Positions 1-9,343 of a stretch of 64,000 bases of DNA are shown piece after piece (position 1 is the first letter of the stretch; every line of letters starts with the position of its first letter). The DNA is from JAIRVZ01 sp031553415 (GTDB taxonomy: Bacteria > Bacteroidota > Bacteroidia > Bacteroidales > Azobacteroidaceae). The stretch covers positions 1 to 64,000 of the forward strand of contig JAVBLO010000017.1 of the NCBI GenBank assembly GCA_031553415.1, in the 5' to 3' direction. The position numbers and the translations under genes were made by a program. The notes beneath the pieces are model-generated. The model searched no databases. It worked only from the letters and a program-made list of their open reading frames with translations, and was not told the origin of the DNA.

Positions 1-491
1 ACAAGTACCTTGCTCTTTTTCTGACTTCCACGACCTCGTTTAAGTGGTTTATCTTTTTCATCTTCATCTACTTCTGTAGTAAAAAAGCCTTCATCTAACT
101 CTATCACATCCGATAATGTATACAATTCATCTCGTTTACCCATTATCTGACGTAATTTGTGAAGCAGGCTCCAAATTGGCTCATAACGGTTATGGCCCAA
201 TTGGCGTTGAAGTTCTGAAGCTGAAAAACTTTTCTTGGTGCTGGTTAATAAATGAATGGCGATAAACCAATACCGAAAAGGCAACTTGGAACCATGCATA
301 ACTGTATTGGCTCTCAAGCTTTGGCGTTTGCCACATGCTTTGCATTGATAGTTATCTTTGTCTTTTTTCCAGTAGTGTACTTTGCCGCCACAATGAGGAC
401 AAACAACGCCTTGTTTATCTCTAAATTCCTTAAACTTGGCTTTACAACTCGCTTCGTCAGGATATTGTGATACGAAATTTAATAAATTCAT
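1..491 (-). CDS. IS1595-family transposase, N-terminal part, cut by window edge
   Basis: An open frame starts at an ATG (489-491) and runs off the left edge, so 163 codons are visible. An N-terminal zinc ribbon is seen (CPHC at residues 31-34, CKAC at 50-53), followed by a helix-rich segment and then IELDEGFF, where Asp133 fits the first acidic residue of the DDE catalytic triad. This order (zinc ribbon, then DDE) is typical of IS1595/ISXO2-like transposases, which cut and paste their element. The C-terminal catalytic half and the far inverted repeat lie outside the window, so intactness cannot be judged. The element end should lie within 492-547. Confidence 0.82.
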   Translation of the reverse strand, partial: MNLLNFVSQYPDEASCKAKFKEFRDKQGVVCPHCGGKVHYWKKDKDNYQCKACGKRQSLRANTVMHGSKLPFRYWFIAIHLLTSTKKSFSASELQRQLGHNRYEPIWSLLHKLRQIMGKRDELYTLSDVIELDEGFFTTEVDEDEKDKPLKRGRGSQKKSKVL

Positions 492-547
492 GCCTTTGTG
501 ATTTAATTTTCAGTAAAGATAATTATTAAGGGCAAAATAACGGATAA

Positions 548-925
548 TCATTTTTTTTTATCTATATTTTGAATAAACTTTTTAACTTTAGGTTGTATTT
601 GCAATTTACCATTTACATTATGTGCAACAAAAAACAAGCATAATCCCATATCACAATCTCTTTCTACACCAAAAAACTCATATTCATTTTTTTCATCCAA
701 TTTGTCTTGAATATTTTCATTTATAAGAATTATTTGCGTTTCTCCTGCTAAATTATTAGGATAGGTAACCCGATATTCTTTGCATTTAGAAATATTTATT
801 CCAAGAAGTTCTTCAAACCTACAAAGAGTTACACTTTGAACAGAACCAGAAAATACCTCATTAGGATACTTTTCTATAAGATTTCGTAAGTTAGAAACTG
901 AAATTTTTCTTTTTCCAATATTCAA
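548..925 (-). CDS. hypothetical protein, 125 aa
   Basis: Not recognised. It is a small, soluble, charged protein (no signal peptide, no membrane segment) with a lysine-rich C-terminus. There is no in-frame ATG near the start: the frame opens with TTG at 923-925 and extends upstream without an ATG to a TAG, so either TTG is used or the 5' end was lost. A perfect 10-bp palindrome (936-958) lies directly upstream and could be an operator. It sits between an insertion sequence and murF-alr, so it may be recently acquired or decaying. Confidence 0.5.
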   Translation of the reverse strand: MNIGKRKISVSNLRNLIEKYPNEVFSGSVQSVTLCRFEELLGINISKCKEYRVTYPNNLAGETQIILINENIQDKLDEKNEYEFFGVERDCDMGLCLFFVAHNVNGKLQIQPKVKKFIQNIDKKK

Positions 926-935
926 TGTAACTAGT

Positions 936-958
936 CGTAACTATTCTGAATAGTTACG
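936..958. promoter_or_regulatory. 10-bp perfect palindrome upstream of the 125-aa gene
   Basis: CGTAACTATT-ctg-AATAGTTACG. The arms match perfectly with a 3-base centre, and part of the left arm (GTAACTA) is repeated at 927-933. It sits 11 bp before the minus-strand start at 925 and could be an operator for that gene. It could also be a hairpin at an insertion scar. Confidence 0.4.
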
Positions 959-1029
959 TTTTATATACGACAAAGAAAATTAGTAGTATTTAACATATCA
1001 TATTAGAATAAATGGTCATTAAAAACTGT

Positions 1030-1037
1030 TACTTTTG
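1030..1037 (+). promoter_or_regulatory. -7 promoter element for murF-alr
   Basis: TACTTTTG matches the Bacteroidota -7 consensus TAnnTTTG and lies 19 bp before the ATG at 1056. No clear TTTG -33 element is seen. It overlaps the alternative TTG start at 1035, which argues for the ATG at 1056 as the true start. Confidence 0.55.
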
Positions 1038-1055
1038 TTTCCAAAATTACACAAA

Positions 1056-3512
1056 ATGCAATATACAATCAAACACATATCTGAAATTATTTCAGCACAA
1101 GGAAATAATTATAATAATTTATTTGTCAGCTATTTACTAACAGACAGTCGTTCTCTTTCATACCCCGAAGAAACATTGTTTTTTGCCTTGCAAACATCAT
1201 TAAATGATGGTCATAAATATATTCCGGATTTATATAAAGCAGGAGTAAGAAATTTTGTTGTCCAGCATACTATCCCGGAAGCGGAAAAACTAACCGATGC
1301 TAATTTCTTACTCGTAAACAATTCTTTATCAGCATTGCAACAATTAGCAGCCTGGCACCGGAAGCAATTTGACATTCCGGTTATCGGAATTACCGGCAGT
1401 AATGGAAAAACAATAGTTAAAGAATGGCTTTATCAGTTGTTGAACAAAGATTTTAATATCATACGTTCACCAAGAAGTTATAACTCTCAAACCGGGGTGC
1501 CGCTTTCTGTATGGCAATTAGATACGAAAACAGAACTGGGCATTTTCGAAGCCGGGATTTCAGAAGTTTCCGAGATGGAGCGGCTGGAAAATATTATCAA
1601 GCCAACTACCGGAATTCTTACCAACATCGGGGATGCACACCAGGAAAATTTTTCATCTTTAGAGGAAAAATGCTTAGAAAAATTAAAATTATTCCAAAAC
1701 AGCCGGTTGTTGATTTATGATGCCGATGATGAGGTTATTAAAGGTACTGTTAATTCTACTGTATATTCCTTTGAAAAATTCGGATGGTCGAGGAAAAATG
1801 AAAAAGCACCTTTATTTATCAAACATATTGAAAAGGGAAAAGAGTATACATCTATCGATTATGTCTTTGAAGGAAAAACAGATAATATAACTATTCCGTT
1901 TGAAGATGATGCTTCGATTGAGAACGCAGTTCATTGTTTGGCTACTATTTTGTGTTTGAGACATGATTCGGATGAAACTTTCAGAAGTTTGGAACCCGTA
2001 GCTATGCGCTTAGACGTAAAAAAAGGTATCAACCATTGCATCCTTATCAACGATACCTATAATTCGGATATTAATTCATTAGACATTGCACTGGATTTTA
2101 TGTACCGCCGTTCTGTCGATAACAAAATGAAATCCGTACTAATTTTATCTGACATACTCCAATCAGGTATTTCGAATGACATTTTTTATACAAAGGTTGC
2201 AGAATTAATCAAGAAAAAACAAATCCAACATATTATCGGTATCGGGAATGATTTATCCGAACAAACTGATAAATTCGATATCGAGAAAGAATTTTATCCG
2301 ACTACCGAATCCTTCCTGCAATCCGGGAAGATTCACCAATTTCATAATTCTATTATTCTCATTAAAGGTTCAAGAAGTTTTGCTTTCGAAAAAATAACAG
2401 AGCATTTAGAAGAAAAAATTCATGAAACAATGCTGGAAGTAGACTTGGATGCCATCATCCATAATTTCAAGTATTTCCGCTCGAAATTAAAGTCAGGAAC
2501 AAAAATAATCTGTATGGTCAAAGCTTTCGGGTATGGAGTTGGCTCTTATGAGTTAGCAAAAACCTTGCAAGACCAGGGATGCGATTATTTAGCCGTAGCT
2601 GTAGCCGACGAAGGATATGAATTGCGAAGGGAAGGCATTTCCATGCCGGTTATCGTTATGAATCCTGAAATGAACAGTTTCAACACATTGTTCGACAATC
2701 ATCTGGAACCCGAAATTTACAGTTTCAGAATATTGAAAGCCATGCTGAAAGAAGCTGAAAAACGGGGAATAACCCAATACCCTGTTCATATCAAATTAGA
2801 TACAGGTATGCACAGACTTGGATTTGAAAAAGAAGATGTGCCGGAACTAATACAAATATTAAGTAATCAATCCTACTTAAAAGTTCGTTCGGCATTTTCT
2901 CATCTGGCCGGCAGTGATTCTCCTTTGCACGATGAATACACCATAAGTCAATTAACCTCATTTGAATCACTATCCAATAAATTAGAAAGTGCTCTGTCTT
3001 ACCCGATTATGAAACACGTTCTTAATTCGGCCGGTATAGAGAGATTCCCTCAATTTCAATCGGATATGGTTCGTTTGGGTATCGGATTATATGGTGTTTC
3101 TGTTGTTGATAAGCATATATTGAAGAATGTAGCTACTTTGAAAACAACTATCCTGCAAATCAAAAACAGGAAAAAAGATGAAACTGTAGGCTACAACCGC
3201 AACGGCGTTTTATTCCGGAACTCACGCATCGCGTGTTTACCAATAGGTTATGCCGATGGATTAGACCGCAAACTAAGCAACCGGAAAGGTTCTGTGCTTA
3301 TCGATGGCAAACGCTGTCCGATTATTGGAAATATCTGTATGGACTTATGTATGGTGGATGTAACAGACACCAATGCCAAAGAAGGTGACAGTGCCATTAT
3401 TTTTGGAAAAGAAATCACGATAGAAGAAATTGCCGGTCAATTGGAAACTATTCCATACGAGATTTTAACATCTATTTCAGCAAGAGTCAAGCGGGTATAT
3501 TTCAAAGAATAA
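1056..3512 (+). CDS. murF-alr: bifunctional UDP-MurNAc-tripeptide:D-Ala-D-Ala ligase / alanine racemase
   Basis: A fusion of two cytoplasmic cell-wall enzymes. The N-terminal ~430 residues are MurF (adds D-Ala-D-Ala to the UDP-MurNAc-tripeptide, ATP-dependent) with the P-loop GITGSNGKT and a downstream NDTYNSD motif. The C-terminal ~380 residues are the PLP-dependent alanine racemase, with Lys489 in VKAFGYG as the cofactor lysine and Tyr713 in VGYNRNG as the second catalytic base. The fusion is characteristic of Bacteroidota and couples D-Ala production to its use. Start: the frame is open from a TTG at 1035, but the ATG at 1056 fits homologues and the promoter. Length (818 aa) is normal for the fusion. 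Confidence 0.95.
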   Translation: MQYTIKHISEIISAQGNNYNNLFVSYLLTDSRSLSYPEETLFFALQTSLNDGHKYIPDLYKAGVRNFVVQHTIPEAEKLTDANFLLVNNSLSALQQLAAWHRKQFDIPVIGITGSNGKTIVKEWLYQLLNKDFNIIRSPRSYNSQTGVPLSVWQLDTKTELGIFEAGISEVSEMERLENIIKPTTGILTNIGDAHQENFSSLEEKCLEKLKLFQNSRLLIYDADDEVIKGTVNSTVYSFEKFGWSRKNEKAPLFIKHIEKGKEYTSIDYVFEGKTDNITIPFEDDASIENAVHCLATILCLRHDSDETFRSLEPVAMRLDVKKGINHCILINDTYNSDINSLDIALDFMYRRSVDNKMKSVLILSDILQSGISNDIFYTKVAELIKKKQIQHIIGIGNDLSEQTDKFDIEKEFYPTTESFLQSGKIHQFHNSIILIKGSRSFAFEKITEHLEEKIHETMLEVDLDAIIHNFKYFRSKLKSGTKIICMVKAFGYGVGSYELAKTLQDQGCDYLAVAVADEGYELRREGISMPVIVMNPEMNSFNTLFDNHLEPEIYSFRILKAMLKEAEKRGITQYPVHIKLDTGMHRLGFEKEDVPELIQILSNQSYLKVRSAFSHLAGSDSPLHDEYTISQLTSFESLSNKLESALSYPIMKHVLNSAGIERFPQFQSDMVRLGIGLYGVSVVDKHILKNVATLKTTILQIKNRKKDETVGYNRNGVLFRNSRIACLPIGYADGLDRKLSNRKGSVLIDGKRCPIIGNICMDLCMVDVTDTNAKEGDSAIIFGKEITIEEIAGQLETIPYEILTSISARVKRVYFKE

Positions 3513-3590
3513 TTTTTTCCTGAACATTTTTCATACATATTTGTTTTTATTATAAATCAAAAAATTAGCACTATACACAAACAATCAAAT

Positions 3591-4388
3591 ATGTATGATA
3601 TGAAATCAATTAAAAGGAGAATTCTTGCAATATTTTTAACCATTGCCGGAATCAGTGGCTTATATGCCCAGGAAGTTCATCCTCAAGGAGGTTTGGATGC
3701 GGAAACTTTGAAAAAAGCGAATGACCCCATGGCTCATACAAAAGCATTCAATGTACACAATTATATCGTAACCGGATTATATAATATGCCGGATTCGTAT
3801 GAAAACCAATTAATGCTCCGTTATGCACAACCTATCGGCAAATTTCTTTTAAGAGGAACCTTACCTGTAGTAACGGCTTCAGGTCCAACGACGGAAGCAA
3901 AATCAGGGCTTGGAGACTTCAACCTTTTTGTTATTTATTCTGTAGATAAAGGAGGAACTAAATTTGGTGTCGGTCCGTTAATTACCGCTCCTACCGGAAC
4001 AGACGGATTCAGTAGCGAAAAATGGCAGGCCGGAGTCGCCGCTTTAGCATTTTTTGCTAAAAATCCGCAACTGCAAACCGGAACATTGGTTCAGTGGCAA
4101 ACATCGTTTGCCGGTGATGAAGACGCTAAGGATGTAAGTTTATTTACTACGCAACTTTTCGGCATCTGGCAAATCGGTGGAGGCACTTACCTGAGAAGTA
4201 CAGGCATCTGGTCTTTTGATCTTGAAAACGGGAACTACAGTATTCCTCTCGGATTAGGTGTCGGTAAAGTAGTTAAAGTTGGGGGTGTTGTTTTCAACAT
4301 TTTCGCTGAACCTCAATTTGCAGTTGCTGCACACGGCGCCGGACAAACAAGGTTCCAGACTTTTGTCGGGTTCAACACACAATTTTAA
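3591..4388 (+). CDS. outer-membrane beta-barrel protein, neuromedin-U/transporter-like family
   Basis: An N-terminal signal peptide (basic KSIKRR, hydrophobic stretch, cleavage after LYA) is followed by about 240 residues of alternating amphipathic strands ending in Phe (NTQF), as expected of an outer-membrane barrel. The GVGPLITAPTG stretch, the AGVAALAFF stretch and a late GLGVGKVVKVGG segment resemble the barrel family often mislabelled 'neuromedin U' or 'transporter'. Substrate unknown. There are two possible ATG starts, 3591 and 3600; the second gives a tighter signal peptide. It stands alone, downstream of murF-alr and followed by a hairpin. Confidence 0.6.
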   Translation: MYDMKSIKRRILAIFLTIAGISGLYAQEVHPQGGLDAETLKKANDPMAHTKAFNVHNYIVTGLYNMPDSYENQLMLRYAQPIGKFLLRGTLPVVTASGPTTEAKSGLGDFNLFVIYSVDKGGTKFGVGPLITAPTGTDGFSSEKWQAGVAALAFFAKNPQLQTGTLVQWQTSFAGDEDAKDVSLFTTQLFGIWQIGGGTYLRSTGIWSFDLENGNYSIPLGLGVGKVVKVGGVVFNIFAEPQFAVAAHGAGQTRFQTFVGFNTQF

Positions 4389-4393
4389 TTTTC

Positions 4394-4424
4394 TGTAGGG
4401 ACGGCGTTTGGCCGCCCCTACACA
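4394..4424. terminator. GTAGGG-type hairpin, possible terminator or repeat
   Basis: TGTAGGG-a-CGGC, loop, GCCG-c-CCCTACA: a strong stem just after the barrel gene, between convergent genes. No long T-run follows, so it may be a REP-like element rather than a classical terminator. A second copy with the same outer arms lies at 62676-62705. Confidence 0.5.
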
Positions 4425-4480
4425 TTATTGTTTCGAAATTTAATATTATTTTTGTTTGCGCAAATTCAATTTTTGTTCAT

Positions 4481-5653
4481 TTACTTATCTACCCGTCTAC
4501 TTTTCAATATCAACCAGCGGTAACTGCACCAAGCTGTTAAAAAATAAATGCCTGTCTGCAGCCAAAGGATAAAGTATTCCTTACTGACTTCATTCAAGTT
4601 TGCATTCATTGTATTGATGCGGATATATCCCTGTATTCCATGTGTTGAAGGGAACAAATAGCTGACGGCTTTCCAAAACATAGGAATGTTGGTTTGAGGC
4701 CAGGATGCTCCGGCCAGGAACAGCAATGGCATGGTTGAAAACAAAAGCAAGAGGAAAGCGCTTTCCAGGTTACGCATGCAAACGGAAAGTGTCATTGCAA
4801 GGAAAATACTTGATAGTAAAAACGGAATTATAAACAAAACCAGAGTCCCCGGACTTCCTATATGCGGCAAATTAAACAAACGGACTACAAATCCCAATAT
4901 ATAGAAAGCAAATACGGCATAAATGCTAAAATAGCAAAGTGATTTCCCAAAAACAATCCGCAACGTGCCATGATACCGTTTGGTCATCGGACGGAAAGTG
5001 GACATGTAGTTTTCTTCCCAATCATTCCCGGCAAGCGCATTGATTCCCAACATTAAAGTTTGATATAAAATCAAAATCAAAACACCCGGCAACAAAAAAC
5101 TTGAAAATCCACCGCCACTATTGAATAAAGCGACTCCATTGTAAGGCAAAGGATTGACAGTTGCAAGTGCCTGCTGGTTGGTTAGTCCGTGGTCTACTAA
5201 ATTCTTGTATTGGATTTGAGCGCCAAAGGTTTTTGAAACCATACTGATTGCAGTCATCATCGTTTTATAATAGACGAAGCTGCTCATATCGAAATAAGCT
5301 GAAATATAAGTCTGGCAGCCTTGGTTGATCTGGGTGGCAAAATCATTGGAAATAATCAAAATAGCATGCACCTGATGCTTATAAAACAAATCTTTAGCCT
5401 CATCTAATGAGTGGCACTTGTTACTGATATTTATTTCCGGAGTGGCATCTAACCGATTCAAAAACAAACGGCTTAACGAACTGTTGCTCATATCGACAAC
5501 TGCCACAGGCACATCCCGCAACAACTCATTTTTATAAATCATTCCATAAAGCAACGGATACAACAATGTTGCTGCAAAAAAGATTACCAATACGCTCGGA
5601 GATCGTAAAATGCGTATATATTCCTTTTTCCAAATATATAAGAAGTCTTTCAT
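4481..5653 (-). CDS. ABC-2 type permease, drug/efflux (YhhJ/YbhR-like), second of pair
   Basis: Inner-membrane protein of 390 aa with the ABC-2 permease plan: one N-terminal membrane helix (about residues 15-37), a ~140-residue periplasmic domain containing VPVAVVDMSNSSLSRL, then five helices from about residue 180 on. It is the last gene of the MarR-TolC-HlyD-permease-permease operon, 1 bp after its paralogue at 5655-6809, and the two probably form a heterodimer. No ATPase gene is present in the operon, although YbhFSR-type systems usually carry one. Substrate unknown; lipophilic drugs or envelope components are typical for the family. Confidence 0.85.
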   Translation of the reverse strand: MKDFLYIWKKEYIRILRSPSVLVIFFAATLLYPLLYGMIYKNELLRDVPVAVVDMSNSSLSRLFLNRLDATPEINISNKCHSLDEAKDLFYKHQVHAILIISNDFATQINQGCQTYISAYFDMSSFVYYKTMMTAISMVSKTFGAQIQYKNLVDHGLTNQQALATVNPLPYNGVALFNSGGGFSSFLLPGVLILILYQTLMLGINALAGNDWEENYMSTFRPMTKRYHGTLRIVFGKSLCYFSIYAVFAFYILGFVVRLFNLPHIGSPGTLVLFIIPFLLSSIFLAMTLSVCMRNLESAFLLLLFSTMPLLFLAGASWPQTNIPMFWKAVSYLFPSTHGIQGYIRINTMNANLNEVSKEYFILWLQTGIYFLTAWCSYRWLILKSRRVDK

Positions 5654-5654
5654 T

Positions 5655-6809
5655 TTATTTGCTTGGATAATTCAAATATATCATTGCTTTTTTCAGCCGG
5701 ATAACAACTAAAAACGGCAATAATAAAAACAATATCAATGCTAAATAAGAAGTCCAGTAATACATAATCGGAGCCCCGTTTAATGCGCTATTCTGATATA
5801 TTTTGAAAAAATGCTGCATAGGGAAAAATTGTGACAACGACTGCATTTCAACCGGCATTTGCTCCACCGGGAATGTAAAACCGGAATAACTGATTCCTAA
5901 AATACCAAAAACCGCCCCAAAACTCATGGCTGTTCTCAATACGGGCAAGGTACCTATAATAAATATGCCAATTGCTTGCGATGCCAGTACAAACAAAACC
6001 GATGCCGCCAGCATGGTGATTATATTATTGTGCAAGGGGAATCCCAAAATCCGGAACAAGATTACATTCTGGAAAATAACCAATGTTGTAAAAATAACCG
6101 TATATGGCAGTAATTTACCGGATAAAGCAACCATTACCGATTTATCAGACACATGCAACCATTCCCTCGATGTCCTCTCTTTCAATTCTATCCCTATGGA
6201 AAATATGGTTATCAATATAATCATCAATTGTAAAATTCCCGGCATCAAAACATTAGAAAGATAAACCGAATAGTTGATGTATGGATTACCTATCAAATGA
6301 GTATCTACGACAATCGGTTGTAGTTGGCCCATAATTTCTTCAACTGTTTTGCCTTTGGCCAATCCTGTAGATAATCCGACAGATGCCGAAGCCATGGAGC
6401 TCATTAAGCTCAGGTCTTTGAACAACAAGCCTCCCGGAACAAAATATGCATTATTATAATAAAAAGTCAATTCGGGCTGACAGTTTGCCAACACTTCAGC
6501 CTGTAAATCTTTGGGAATGATGACAAAAGCATAGATATTCCCTTTTTTCATCTCGTGTTCAGCCTCGTCAAAACTATTCAGATACATGGAGATATGTGTC
6601 ATCTGCATGGCATCCATCTGGCGAATCAGGTTGCGGGAAAGAGAAGTATTATCATTATCAACCACAGCAACAGGCAATTCTGTTGGCAAGCCACCGGCAA
6701 ACATGGTTGTAAAGAATATGTACGCTGATATAGGGATAATCAACGCAGCCACCACATATATCCGGCGGGAAACCATGCGGTTCAATTCTCTTTTTATTGT
6801 TTCTATCAT
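5655..6809 (-). CDS. ABC-2 type permease, drug/efflux (YhhJ/YbhS-like), first of pair
   Basis: A 384-aa paralogue of the neighbouring permease with the same plan: N-terminal helix (about 18-38), periplasmic domain with ELPVAVVDNDNTSLSRN, then a block of five helices containing the SYSGFTFPVEQMP segment. It overlaps the HlyD gene stop by 4 bp (6806-6809), so translation is probably coupled. Together with HlyD and TolC it would make a tripartite envelope-spanning pump, with energy supplied by an ATPase encoded elsewhere or fused in another locus. Confidence 0.85.
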   Translation of the reverse strand: MIETIKRELNRMVSRRIYVVAALIIPISAYIFFTTMFAGGLPTELPVAVVDNDNTSLSRNLIRQMDAMQMTHISMYLNSFDEAEHEMKKGNIYAFVIIPKDLQAEVLANCQPELTFYYNNAYFVPGGLLFKDLSLMSSMASASVGLSTGLAKGKTVEEIMGQLQPIVVDTHLIGNPYINYSVYLSNVLMPGILQLMIILITIFSIGIELKERTSREWLHVSDKSVMVALSGKLLPYTVIFTTLVIFQNVILFRILGFPLHNNIITMLAASVLFVLASQAIGIFIIGTLPVLRTAMSFGAVFGILGISYSGFTFPVEQMPVEMQSLSQFFPMQHFFKIYQNSALNGAPIMYYWTSYLALILFLLLPFLVVIRLKKAMIYLNYPSK

Positions 6810-7795
6810 AACTTTGCTCTCACTGACATTCCCGGCCTCAAGCCTTCGACCGGAGCTACTGGTTTAGCTTTTATTTCAAAGCTTTTTAAGTCAAATTCGC
6901 CCGAAACCTTAGTGGCTTTCCAGGTAGCATAACTTCCCAAAGCTTTGATACGGGTGATTTTCAAATCAATTTCTTTATTACCCAGAGCCGGTACAATTGC
7001 TTTGAAAGTTGCTCCTTGTTTAATATCAGATAACATATCTTCTCTCACATTGAAAACCACCCAGGTATCAGTTAAATCCACTACATTCATAATAGGTGCA
7101 CCCGTACCAACCAACTCGCCCTGTTTAGGAAAAATATCGGAAATTTCACCGGTAATAGGTGATAATAAACAAGTTTCTTTCAGATAAGCCTCGACTTCAT
7201 TCACCGCCCCCTGCGCCTGATTTAACAATGCCTGGGCAGCTTCTTTATCTTCTTTCTGCGCTCCGGAAAGCGCTAAATCATATTGCGATTTGGCAGCTTT
7301 GGCTAAAGCTGTAGATGCTTTATAATTGGCTTCAGCCTCATCCCTTTTCTGAGCGGGAACAACTCCTTTATCATACAGGTTCTGTACTCTTTCGAATGTT
7401 TTTCTGGCAATGTCTTCTCCGGCCACAGCCCGTTGCCATTGTTCGTATGCACCTTCAATTTGCTGTTGCCTGGCTCCTCCCATAGCTTTTTGTTTCTGGG
7501 CAGAAGCCGCTTTCTCTACGGCAGTCGCCTGTTGAAGTTTGGCTTCTATTTCAGGACTACTTAACAACACCAATGTATCACCTTTATTTACATGTTGACC
7601 TTCTTCCACTAAAAATTGTTCAACCCGTCCGGGTAATTTTCCCGACACGCGCACTTCAGTAGCTTCAACCTCACCCTGCCACATCAAAGGCTCCGGACGC
7701 AAGACGAATATTCCGATAATGGAAACAATTAAAATAACTGCAATCAATGTGATTAATGCAGTAATCAGTGATTTGTTTTTTTTGCTCGTAGACAT
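6806..7795 (-). CDS. HlyD-family periplasmic adaptor (membrane fusion protein)
   Basis: 329 aa: one N-terminal membrane anchor (about residues 10-32), a lipoyl-like half motif (GEVEATEVRVSGKLPGRVEQFLV, split here as GEVEATEVRV and SGKLPGRVEQ), a long coiled-coil hairpin (about 85-200, rich in Ala, Gln and Lys), and a second lipoyl/barrel half (CLLSPITGEISD...GELVGTGAPIM). This is the adaptor that bridges inner-membrane permeases to the outer-membrane TolC channel. Its position between tolC and the permease pair in one operon supports the role. Confidence 0.9.
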   Translation of the reverse strand: MSTSKKNKSLITALITLIAVILIVSIIGIFVLRPEPLMWQGEVEATEVRVSGKLPGRVEQFLVEEGQHVNKGDTLVLLSSPEIEAKLQQATAVEKAASAQKQKAMGGARQQQIEGAYEQWQRAVAGEDIARKTFERVQNLYDKGVVPAQKRDEAEANYKASTALAKAAKSQYDLALSGAQKEDKEAAQALLNQAQGAVNEVEAYLKETCLLSPITGEISDIFPKQGELVGTGAPIMNVVDLTDTWVVFNVREDMLSDIKQGATFKAIVPALGNKEIDLKITRIKALGSYATWKATKVSGEFDLKSFEIKAKPVAPVEGLRPGMSVRAKL

Positions 7796-7799
7796 ATTT

Positions 7800-9302
7800 T
7801 TATTTTTTTAATTCTCCCTTTACTTTCTTTAAATACAATTGGTTTAATTTACATTCAATCTGCGCATCCGTTTGGTCGGAATATGCTGCAAACCAAGCTG
7901 CCTGAGCATCCAGAACATCAGTTACACCGACTAAACCTTCATCGTATGAAAGTTGGGCATATTTCAGGTTTTCTTCTGCCTGCTCCAAATTACTTTGGGT
8001 GGATAATAACTTTTTATTCGATTCATCGATTTTATATACAGCCTGCCGATACTGCAATTCTATCTTTTCTTTGGCATCATTCAGTTTGAGTTCATTGATG
8101 AAGCGTTCACTTTTAGCAATGCGGACTTTCTGTTTGGATTCTCCCCAATGCAAAACAGGAATTTTCATAACTACACCCACATTCCATGAACCGGAAAATT
8201 CTTTTTCAAACCCGTTGAAAAAATCGGGATTTGTGTACATATAATTGGCAATCAACCCCACTTCAGGCAAATAATTCGCAACGGCCAATTTCTTTTTAGA
8301 TTCTGATAAGTCAATCAATTTTTCCAGACTCTTTATTTCCGAACGGTTTTCATACACTTCATCCACAGAAGACAACCCACTGGTATTCAATGGCATATTA
8401 ATCTGATTTGAGATTTCATCAGTCAATACAACATCACCTGTCATAGGAAGCCCTATTTGGCGGCACAGTTGCATTTTAGCGAGATTTAATCCATTCTGAG
8501 CTTTGGTCAGGCTCATATTCACTTCATTCAATTTCACTTTGACCTTCAACATATCTGATTTGGTTGCCATTCCTTCATTAACCAATTCGGAAACATTCTG
8601 ATTCAACTGCACCAATAGTTTTTGATAATCAGTTGCGGTTTTCACTTTGTTGCCAACCGAAACAACTGTCCAATAGGCATTTTCCGTATCATACAACACT
8701 TCAGCAACTTCCGCATTTTGTTGCTCTTTGGCTATATCGATACCTATTTGAGCCATTTTATTGGCCTGGTAAATCTTTCCTCCCATATAAACAGGCTGCA
8801 CCAAAGTGAGCGCTCCAAGGAAAGTATTGCGCATATCCACAACCAATTCATCACGAGGAATAGTTGTATAATCTTTCCACTGAATTTTTTCCGGGTCAGT
8901 TTTAGGGTTAAACGGAACACCATTGGCATCTAATGGAACAGGTTGCCCATCTATCATTGTCCACTGATTACTGACTTGGTCCTGGCGAAAACCGAAAGTC
9001 CCATCCGCCATTTTAGTACCAATAGGCAAAAACTTGTCTTCCGATAGCAAGTACATTTCATCACTCATGTGAAGATACGACAGTGAAGCATCCACTTTGG
9101 GAAAGTAAGCCGCTTTCGCCTGTTTCTTTTTATATTCCGCCATTTTTACTTCTTCCTGTTTGATTTGCATGTCATTGTTTTGCTTCAATGCCAGGTTCAA
9201 ACAATCTTCCAACGACAAATATGTTTGTGCTGAAATTACGGAAGAAAAAAGAAACAACATTCCATATATATACAATCCTTTTCTTTTCATTTTATTAATC
9301 AT
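7800..9302 (-). CDS. TolC-family outer-membrane efflux channel
   Basis: 500 aa with a signal peptide ending at VISAQ and two repeats of the outer-membrane efflux protein fold: long helices rich in Ala, Glu, Lys and Gln with short strands between (GALTLVQPVYMGGK in the first half, GVVMKIPVLHWGESKQK in the second). It makes the outer exit duct for the HlyD/permease pump encoded 5 bp downstream. The frame has two starts, 9302 and 9290; the second ATG (MKRKG) gives a more usual signal peptide. The motif TTGCATAAACAAC upstream is shared with the marR promoter. Confidence 0.9.
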   Translation of the reverse strand: MINKMKRKGLYIYGMLFLFSSVISAQTYLSLEDCLNLALKQNNDMQIKQEEVKMAEYKKKQAKAAYFPKVDASLSYLHMSDEMYLLSEDKFLPIGTKMADGTFGFRQDQVSNQWTMIDGQPVPLDANGVPFNPKTDPEKIQWKDYTTIPRDELVVDMRNTFLGALTLVQPVYMGGKIYQANKMAQIGIDIAKEQQNAEVAEVLYDTENAYWTVVSVGNKVKTATDYQKLLVQLNQNVSELVNEGMATKSDMLKVKVKLNEVNMSLTKAQNGLNLAKMQLCRQIGLPMTGDVVLTDEISNQINMPLNTSGLSSVDEVYENRSEIKSLEKLIDLSESKKKLAVANYLPEVGLIANYMYTNPDFFNGFEKEFSGSWNVGVVMKIPVLHWGESKQKVRIAKSERFINELKLNDAKEKIELQYRQAVYKIDESNKKLLSTQSNLEQAEENLKYAQLSYDEGLVGVTDVLDAQAAWFAAYSDQTDAQIECKLNQLYLKKVKGELKK

Positions 9303-9316
9303 ATCATAAACAACAA

Positions 9317-9329
9317 TTGCATAAACAAC
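9317..9329. promoter_or_regulatory. possible MarR operator upstream of tolC
   Basis: TTGCATAAACAAC, with a second partial copy CATAAACAAC at 9305-9314. The same 13-mer lies at 9809-9821 over the marR start region. Shared sites at the regulator and at its likely target suggest an operator, but this rests on two copies only. Confidence 0.4.
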
Positions 9330-9343
9330 TTTTTAGCTTAAAA

